A DNA stretch of 64,000 nt, from NCBI GenBank assembly GCA_019186985.1, contig JABARQ010000005.1, positions 116,625 to 180,624 on the forward strand, given 5' to 3'. The DNA is from Prosthecobacter sp. (GTDB lineage: Bacteria > Verrucomicrobiota > Verrucomicrobiia > Verrucomicrobiales > Verrucomicrobiaceae). This document shows positions 59,112 through 64,000 of the stretch, one piece after another (the stretch's first letter is position 1; each line of letters opens with the position of its first letter). The translations under genes were made by a program, and so were the position numbers. The notes under the pieces were generated by a model. The model did not search any database, was not told the origin of the DNA, and worked only from the letters and a program-made list of their open reading frames with translations.

Positions 59112-60041
59112 TCAGCTCAGCTCAGCCACGGCGGCTTCCAGGCTGGCGAGATCCTTGATCGAGATCACCTTGGCGGTCTTGTCGATCTTGCCCATGAGGC
59201 CAGCCAGGGTGGCGTCGGGACCGAGCTCGATGAACAGTTCGTGGCCCTGGCTGCGCAGGAGCTGCATGGATTCCACCCAGCGCACGCTGCCGGTCACCTG
59301 GGCGGTGAGCGTGGCGCGGATTTCGTCCGGGCTCTTCACGGCGCGGGCTTCAAAGTTGCAGACCACCGGCACCGCAGGTTCCTGGATGGCGGCTCCGGCC
59401 AGCACGGCGGCCAGCTTGTCCTGGGCGCTCTTCATCAGGCGGCTGTGATAAGCTCCAGCCACAGGCAGGGGGATGGCGCGCTTGATGCCCTTGTCCTTGG
59501 CCTTGGCGGCGGCGGCATGGATGCCGTCCGCACTGCCGCTCAGGACGATCTGGCCCGGGGCGTTCAGGTTGGCGACGTCGACATCGCATTCGGCGGCGAG
59601 TTCGCGAATGGCGCTCTCCTCGCCTCCAAGCATGGCCAGCATGGCACCCTGGGTGCTTTCGCAGGCTTCCTCCATGAAGCTGCCGCGCTGGAAGACGAGG
59701 TTCAGACCGGTGGCAAAATCAAAGGTTCCTGCGGCGGCATGGGCGGTGAACTCACCCAGCGACAGGCCAGCGGTGGCGGCGATCTGCAGGCCGGGGACTT
59801 TTTCCTTGAGGATGCTCAGGATGGCGAGGCCGTGGGCGTAGAGGGCGGGCTGGCAGCGGCTGGTCTTCGTCAGTTCCTCCATGGGCCCTTCAAACATGAC
59901 CTGGGTCAGCGAATACCCCAGGGCGGCGTCCGCCTGCTCGAGCAGGGCGCGCACGGACGGAAAGGCCTCGGCAAGATCCTTGCCCATGCCGACTTTTTGG
60001 GCGCCTTGACCTGCGAAAAGAAGAACTGCGGATTTGGACAT
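59112..60041 (-). CDS. fabD: Malonyl-CoA:ACP transacylase
   Basis: The 309 residues from the ATG at 60041 match FabD: MSKSAVLLFAGQGAQKVGMGKDLAEAFPSVRALLEQADAALGYSL, the nucleophile motif TAGLSLGEFTAHAAAGTFDFATGLNLVFQRGSFMEEA (GLSLGE, Ser near 93), and AGAYHSRLMKSAQDKLAAVL with the catalytic His near 200. It moves malonyl from CoA to acyl carrier protein for fatty-acid synthesis. Other fab genes are not in the window. An upstream ATG at 60128 would add 29 residues of no family character. It lies 83 bp after the glycerate kinase gene on the minus strand. Confidence 0.94.
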   Translation of the reverse strand: MSKSAVLLFAGQGAQKVGMGKDLAEAFPSVRALLEQADAALGYSLTQVMFEGPMEELTKTSRCQPALYAHGLAILSILKEKVPGLQIAATAGLSLGEFTAHAAAGTFDFATGLNLVFQRGSFMEEACESTQGAMLAMLGGEESAIRELAAECDVDVANLNAPGQIVLSGSADGIHAAAAKAKDKGIKRAIPLPVAGAYHSRLMKSAQDKLAAVLAGAAIQEPAVPVVCNFEARAVKSPDEIRATLTAQVTGSVRWVESMQLLRSQGHELFIELGPDATLAGLMGKIDKTAKVISIKDLASLEAAVAELS

Positions 60042-60124
60042 AAACAGAACGGGATCGGGTGGACGGTTGAGAATGAACGGGCCGGGTAACCCGTGGGGCG
60101 CGAGTATTGGGGCAGGGGATCCGG

Positions 60125-61252
60125 TCACGCAAGCCCGAGCAAACGACGAATCGCGGGCACATGGCCGAGAACAGCGGTTTCCAGAAGCCGGGTTCCGGCG
60201 GCCATGGCCTCGGCCACGGACATTTCCGGCGGCTTGATGGCCACGGCGAGGTCGAAACAGGCCTTCAACTCCGGCGATTCATCGATGGCCCCGGCAAAGG
60301 CGGCCACGGGTTTGCCCAGGGCACGCGCCATCTGGGCGACTCCGACCGGGCCTTTGCCATGCAGGGTCTGCGCATCCAGCCGGCCTTCTCCTGTGATGAC
60401 CAGGTCGGCGGCGGCGATGCGTTCGCGGAGTTGAACGGCCTCGGCGACCAGGTCGAAGCCGCTGACCAGCTCCGCCCCGCAAAACGCCATCAGGCCGTAG
60501 CCCAGTCCGCCGGCGGCGCCCGCACCCGGGATGTCGGCGACATCCTGACCGAGGTCGCGCTTCACGGTTTCGGCCAGCCGTTGCAGGCGGTGCTCGAAGA
60601 AATCAAAGCAGGTGACACCCTTCTGCGGGCCATAAACACGCGTGCAGCCCAGGGGGCCGAGCAGCGGGTTGCTGACATCGCAGGCCACTTTCACCGGCAC
60701 CTGCCAGGGAGACGGTGCGGGGACAATCCGGGCCAGCTGGTCAAGGTCGCGCGGCAGGCATTCCAGGGCCTTGCCGGAGGTGTCGAGAAAATGCAGGCCG
60801 AGCGCCTGCGCCATGCCGGTGCCGCCGTCGTTGGTGGCGCTGCCGCCGATGCCGATGAGGATCTTGTGGGCGCCGCGCCCAACTGCGTCCTGCATCATCA
60901 GGCCGGTCCCGTAGGTGCTGGCGGTGGTCGGGTCCGCAGGCCGGTCGGCCACCATGGCCAGGCCGGAGGCGGCGCTCATCTCCATGACCGCCTCGGTTTG
61001 TCCTTCGGCCGTGACCAGCCCATAGCGGGCGCTGACCGGCCTTCCCAGGGCGTCAAACGCGGAGGCCTCCACCCACTCGCCGCCCAGGGCCGTCACCAGC
61101 GCCTCCGTGGTGCCTTCACCGCCGTCGGCGATCGGGCAGACGTCGCACTCGACACCGGGAAGCTGCGCCTCCAGGACACGTCGCAGGCTTCCGGTGACCT
61201 CGGTGGCGGTGAGCGAGCCCTTGAACTTGTCGCTGGCGAGAAGAATGCGCAT
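60125..61252 (-). CDS. Glycerate kinase
   Basis: This 375-residue protein matches the GlxK/GarK family: MRILLASDKFKGSLTATEVTGSLRRVLEAQLPGVECDVCPIADGGEGTTEALVTALGG, then ILIGIGGSATNDGGTGMAQALGLHFLD, ACDVSNPLLGPLGCTRVYGPQKGV, IPGAGAAGGLGYGLMAFCGAELVSGFDLV, and ADLVITGEGRLDAQTLHGKGPVGVAQMARALGKPVAAFAGAI. It phosphorylates D-glycerate to 2-phosphoglycerate. The paralogues (garK/glxK) are not distinguishable by eye, so no symbol is given. It is divergent from the DUF1549 gene. Confidence 0.94.
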   Translation of the reverse strand: MRILLASDKFKGSLTATEVTGSLRRVLEAQLPGVECDVCPIADGGEGTTEALVTALGGEWVEASAFDALGRPVSARYGLVTAEGQTEAVMEMSAASGLAMVADRPADPTTASTYGTGLMMQDAVGRGAHKILIGIGGSATNDGGTGMAQALGLHFLDTSGKALECLPRDLDQLARIVPAPSPWQVPVKVACDVSNPLLGPLGCTRVYGPQKGVTCFDFFEHRLQRLAETVKRDLGQDVADIPGAGAAGGLGYGLMAFCGAELVSGFDLVAEAVQLRERIAAADLVITGEGRLDAQTLHGKGPVGVAQMARALGKPVAAFAGAIDESPELKACFDLAVAIKPPEMSVAEAMAAGTRLLETAVLGHVPAIRRLLGLA

Positions 61253-61400
61253 GGCGGCATGGCTTTAGCGCGAGGCGCGCCGGAGGCAAACGCAGATCGC
61301 CCGGGCACCCCGGTCTAACCAAGGATGAAAGGTTTTTCACCGCCGTGAAAGAGAGCCCGGAGGGACGCGTTAAGGGGCGGCGAAAGCCTGTTCCCCCCCC

Positions 61401-63674
61401 ATGAAAGTCATTCTCACCGTCCTCCTGTCCGCGGCCGCTCTGCTGCCCGCCCGAGCCCTGACCCTGCCTGAAATCCAGGCCAAGGCTGCGCAGATCGACA
61501 AGCTGGTGGACGCCAATCTGGTGAAGCAGAAGATCACCCCCAACGCCCCGGTTTCCGACGAGGTGTTCGTCCGGCGCATCTACCTCGACATCGCGGGCCG
61601 CATCCCGTCCCTGAAGGAGACGACCGACTTCCTGGCGGACAAGGCCGCCGACAAGCGCGCGAAGCTCATCGACGAGCTCCTGGCCTCCGACGGCTACACG
61701 CAGAACTTCTTCAATTATTGGGCCGACATCCTGCGCCTGCGCTCCCAGCTTGCCGTGGGCAACAGCCAGCCCGCCGGCGCTGCCTACGCCAACTGGCTGC
61801 GCAAGAGCCTCGACGACAACAAGCCCTACGACGTCATGGTGCGTGAGATGGTCACCGCCGACGGCAAGACCTATGAGAACGGCGCGGTCGGCTTCTACCT
61901 GCGCGACTACAACATGCCGCTCGACAACATGGCGGTGACCACCCAGGTCTTCCTCGGCACCAGCATGGTCTGCGCCCAGTGTCACAACCACCCCTTCGAC
62001 AAGTGGACGCAGATGGACTACTACCAGATGGCCGCCCACACCTACGGCATGACCGGCACGAACGGCCTGAGCAACCCGCTGCTCGCCAGCGCCTTTGGCG
62101 GCGGTTACGGCAGCAAGGTCAGCAAGACGAAGAAGGGCAAGAAGGTCCCTGCCATGGCCGCGCTTCCCGCAGGCGTGGAGCGCAAGGACATGAGCAAGGC
62201 GATGAGCGAAATCCTGCGCCCGCTCCGCTACAACACCGTCCTCGACCAGACCGACCGCCGCACGCTGGCCCTGCCGCATGACTACCAGTACGATGACGCC
62301 AAGCCGAAGTCCGTGGTCGCCCCGGTCATTCCCGCCAGCTTCTCCAAGGATGGCAAGATCGTGAAGGAGAATGAGAAGCCGGTGAACTCCTATGCCCAGT
62401 GGATGACCTCGAAGGACAACCCGCGCTTCACCACGGTCATCGCCAACCGTCTTTGGAAAAAGGCCATGGGCATGGGCCTGATCGAGCCCGTGGATGAGAT
62501 CACCGACTCCACCGTGCCGAGCAACCCGCAGCTCATGACCTTCCTGGAGCAGACCTTGAAGGACCTGAACTACGACATGAAGGCCTACCTCAGCCTCATC
62601 TTCAACAGCGCCGCCTATCAGCGCGCCGCCTACAGCAAGGATGTCGAGCTTGGCGAAGTCTATCATTTCCCCGGCCCGCTGCTCCGCCGCATGAGCGCCG
62701 AGCAGATCTGGGACAGCATGGTCGCCCTCTACAAGCCCAATCCCGACGCCCCGAGCATCAACGCCCAGATCGAGCGCGACTCCACCGTCCGCCGCATCGA
62801 GTGGCTGGATCGTTCCCTGAACGCCCTCACCCCCGCCGAGCTGACCAAGGCCACGGCCGAGGTGGCGCTCAAGCAGAAGGAGCTGGCCGCCGCCGTCCGC
62901 AAGGCCCAGGAGAACCTGGCCGAGGCGACCAAGTCCAAGGACGAGGATGCCATCCGCGCCGCCAAGAAGATCATCAGCAACCAGCGCCGCGCCATTGATG
63001 AAGCCGCCGAGCAGGTCGTCTACACCACCGGCTTCAGGAAATTCGCCGAGCTGGCCCGGGAAGGGAAGCTGGACGAGCAGGTGAAGGATCCCGAGTTCGC
63101 CCGCGAGATCTCCACCGCCATCAAGGGCAAGGAAGGCGCGGACCTGAGCATCGACGAGGCGCTCGCCATCTTTAACAAGGGCCTGCGCACCCGCCTGGAA
63201 GCCCAGCAGAAGGCCCGCCTCAAGCGCGATGCCGAGCTGATGAAGGCCGAGGGCAAGGAGCAGCTCACCGCCCTCAAGGCCTGGGAGAACTACCGCGACA
63301 CCTTCATGATCCGTGCCGCCGACCTGCGCAGCCCGGCCCCGAACGGCCACTTCCTGCGCGAGTTCGGCCAGAGCGACCGCGAGCTGGTCGAGAACGCCAA
63401 TGAGGACGCGACCGTCGGCCAGGCGCTCATGGTGCTGAACGGCAAGACCTTCACCAACCTCATGAATCCTTACACGATGATCTCCCGCAGCCTGCGCAAG
63501 GCGGAGACCTCCGACGAAGCGATTGAGCGCATCTACCTCAGTCTCTTCAGCCGCCAGCCCACCGCCCAGGAGCGTGAGCTGCTGAAGCCCGTGATCGGCA
63601 ACAACACCGTCACCGGCAAGGGCGACGCCCTCTGGGTCGCCCTGAACACCCGCCAGTTCTATTTCATCCAGTAA
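61401..63674 (+). CDS. Secreted DUF1549/DUF1553 protein with coiled-coil insertion
   Basis: A 757-residue protein with a signal peptide (MKVILTVLLSAAALLPARA). DUF1549 follows: VSDEVFVRRIYLDIAGRIPSLKETTDFLADKAADKRAKLIDELLAS, LDNMAVTTQVFLGTSMVCAQCHNHPFDKWTQMDYYQMAA, where CAQCH (near 192-196) is the CxxCH sequence of the family. The DUF1553 part contains FTTVIANRLWKKAMGMGLIEPVDEI and IYLSLFSRQPTAQERELL. Between them is an unusually charged helical stretch (about 475-620, ELTKATAEVALKQKELAAAVRKAQENL), probably a coiled coil. These proteins usually sit upstream of DUF1501 in Planctomycetes and Verrucomicrobia. A terminator and no DUF1501 follow here. Confidence 0.92.
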   Translation: MKVILTVLLSAAALLPARALTLPEIQAKAAQIDKLVDANLVKQKITPNAPVSDEVFVRRIYLDIAGRIPSLKETTDFLADKAADKRAKLIDELLASDGYTQNFFNYWADILRLRSQLAVGNSQPAGAAYANWLRKSLDDNKPYDVMVREMVTADGKTYENGAVGFYLRDYNMPLDNMAVTTQVFLGTSMVCAQCHNHPFDKWTQMDYYQMAAHTYGMTGTNGLSNPLLASAFGGGYGSKVSKTKKGKKVPAMAALPAGVERKDMSKAMSEILRPLRYNTVLDQTDRRTLALPHDYQYDDAKPKSVVAPVIPASFSKDGKIVKENEKPVNSYAQWMTSKDNPRFTTVIANRLWKKAMGMGLIEPVDEITDSTVPSNPQLMTFLEQTLKDLNYDMKAYLSLIFNSAAYQRAAYSKDVELGEVYHFPGPLLRRMSAEQIWDSMVALYKPNPDAPSINAQIERDSTVRRIEWLDRSLNALTPAELTKATAEVALKQKELAAAVRKAQENLAEATKSKDEDAIRAAKKIISNQRRAIDEAAEQVVYTTGFRKFAELAREGKLDEQVKDPEFAREISTAIKGKEGADLSIDEALAIFNKGLRTRLEAQQKARLKRDAELMKAEGKEQLTALKAWENYRDTFMIRAADLRSPAPNGHFLREFGQSDRELVENANEDATVGQALMVLNGKTFTNLMNPYTMISRSLRKAETSDEAIERIYLSLFSRQPTAQERELLKPVIGNNTVTGKGDALWVALNTRQFYFIQ

Positions 63675-64000
63675 GAGCCGAAAAGCCGGACCCCGTCAGG
63701 CCCGGCCGCACACGCCCTCAACCCAACGCCACTCTTCGCGGAGTGGCGTTGGTGTTTTGGGGATAGGTGAGCGTGGTGCCAAGCAACACTCCTGCATTGC
63801 GAAAGGTTGTTTTGCTGCCTGATGTGCTGATCTGCGCGGGGGCTGACCTCACACTCAGGTCGGAGATTCAAATCGGTAGTGTCCGTCAAGTTTCGCACAT
63901 TTTATTTCAGCGTCGATGAGGCATCGGGTGGGACTTGGTTTGTTGTATCGTGTTGTCTTTGTTCCGATTTTGCCAAACGGAAGAAGGCCGGAGGCCGACT
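63675..64000. other. Right-edge intergenic region
   Basis: 326 bp to the window end with no gene. A strong terminator lies at 63723-63758. The last 120 bases turn more A/T-rich (TTTTATTTCAGC, TTGTTGTATCGTGTTGTCTTTG), a composition change compatible with a nearby promoter or the edge of another element; nothing else is recognisable. Confidence 0.6.
63723..63758 (+). terminator. Rho-independent terminator of the DUF1549/DUF1553 gene
   Basis: CCAACGCCACTC pairs with GAGTGGCGTTGG over 12 perfect base pairs around TTCGCG and is followed by TGTTTT. It lies 48 bases after the stop, so the gene has no co-transcribed partner. Confidence 0.92.

Noticed and set aside
61116..63350. Long open frame (744 codons) on the minus strand opposite the DUF1549/DUF1553 gene
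   Set aside because: It is antisense to a well-supported gene and overlaps the glycerate kinase end. Its sequence is Gly/Ala/Val/His-rich without recognisable motifs, as expected from a GC-rich third-position shadow.
63675..64000. Possible insertion-sequence end near GTGTCCGTCAAGTTTCG at 63880-63895
   Set aside because: The motif faintly recalls transposon ends, but no inverted partner, target duplication or transposase is visible within the window.

Overview
The window looks like a chromosomal segment of a GC-rich Verrucomicrobiota bacterium, probably Verrucomicrobiales (Prosthecobacter/Verrucomicrobium-like). The inference rests on the gene families: a Tat-exported DUF1501 protein, a DUF1549/DUF1553 protein, a ThuA-domain protein, a secreted sialidase-like protein, a CAP-domain protein with a PEP-CTERM tail, and two giant repeat-rich surface proteins sharing a C-terminal module. 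The structural signals fit too. Many starts have C/A-rich leaders and no Shine-Dalgarno sequence, and infC appears to use an ATT start behind a strong AGGAGGT. No phage, CRISPR array or recognisable insertion sequence is present, so this is core chromosome with some lineage-specific surface genes.

Layout. 1-11.1 kb: the 3' part of a giant beta-propeller/Ig/NHL protein, DUF1501 (minus), an alpha/beta hydrolase, infC with its own terminator, an isochorismate synthase (minus), a membrane-anchored unknown, and tlyA. 11.2-17.5 kb: a second giant surface protein with thirteen exact 50-residue repeats, an FmdB-type zinc ribbon and a TatD-like hydrolase. 17.5-23.6 kb: a phosphate block with a Porin_O_P-type porin diverging from pstS-pstC-pstA; the 346-bp intergenic region is full of GTCACA motifs and carries an identical 15-mer in front of each gene. 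23.7-31.4 kb: queA, then a TetR regulator and a three-gene RND efflux operon. 31.4-37.4 kb: tRNA-Pro(TGG), a YbjN protein, a PH-domain membrane protein, ThuA, CAP/PEP-CTERM, a TlpA-like thioredoxin and a C39-like peptidase. 37.4-42 kb: hemQ-thiG (minus), gapA with promoter and terminator, and an MFS transporter. 42.1-45 kb: a 970-residue membrane protein with two degenerate kinase-like modules. 45-54.2 kb: aroB-miaA (minus), a sialidase, an MBL hydrolase, tadA, a Lon-N-like protein, an ABC exporter, hemC and an SMP-30 protein. 54.2-64 kb: DUF2851, HAD phosphatase and dapA (minus), rpoZ-smpB-small orphan, a duplicated noncoding hairpin element, fabD and glycerate kinase (minus), and DUF1549/DUF1553.

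Functional links. The porin and Pst genes probably form one phosphate-starvation regulon, although pstB and phoU are not here. TetR-MFP-RND-OMF is a complete tripartite pump with a candidate operator. HemC and HemQ serve haem synthesis, HemQ marking the coproporphyrin route. QueA, MiaA, TadA and TlyA modify RNA; infC, smpB and rpoZ are central information genes.

The observations most worth follow-up are the tandem pseudokinase-like membrane protein, the divergent porin/pstS control region, the ATT-initiated infC, the coiled-coil insertion in PstC, the duplicated hairpin element at 58.6-59.1 kb, and the C-terminal module shared by the two giant surface proteins. Residue positions are estimates from codon counting; family names come from motif recognition, without any database search.
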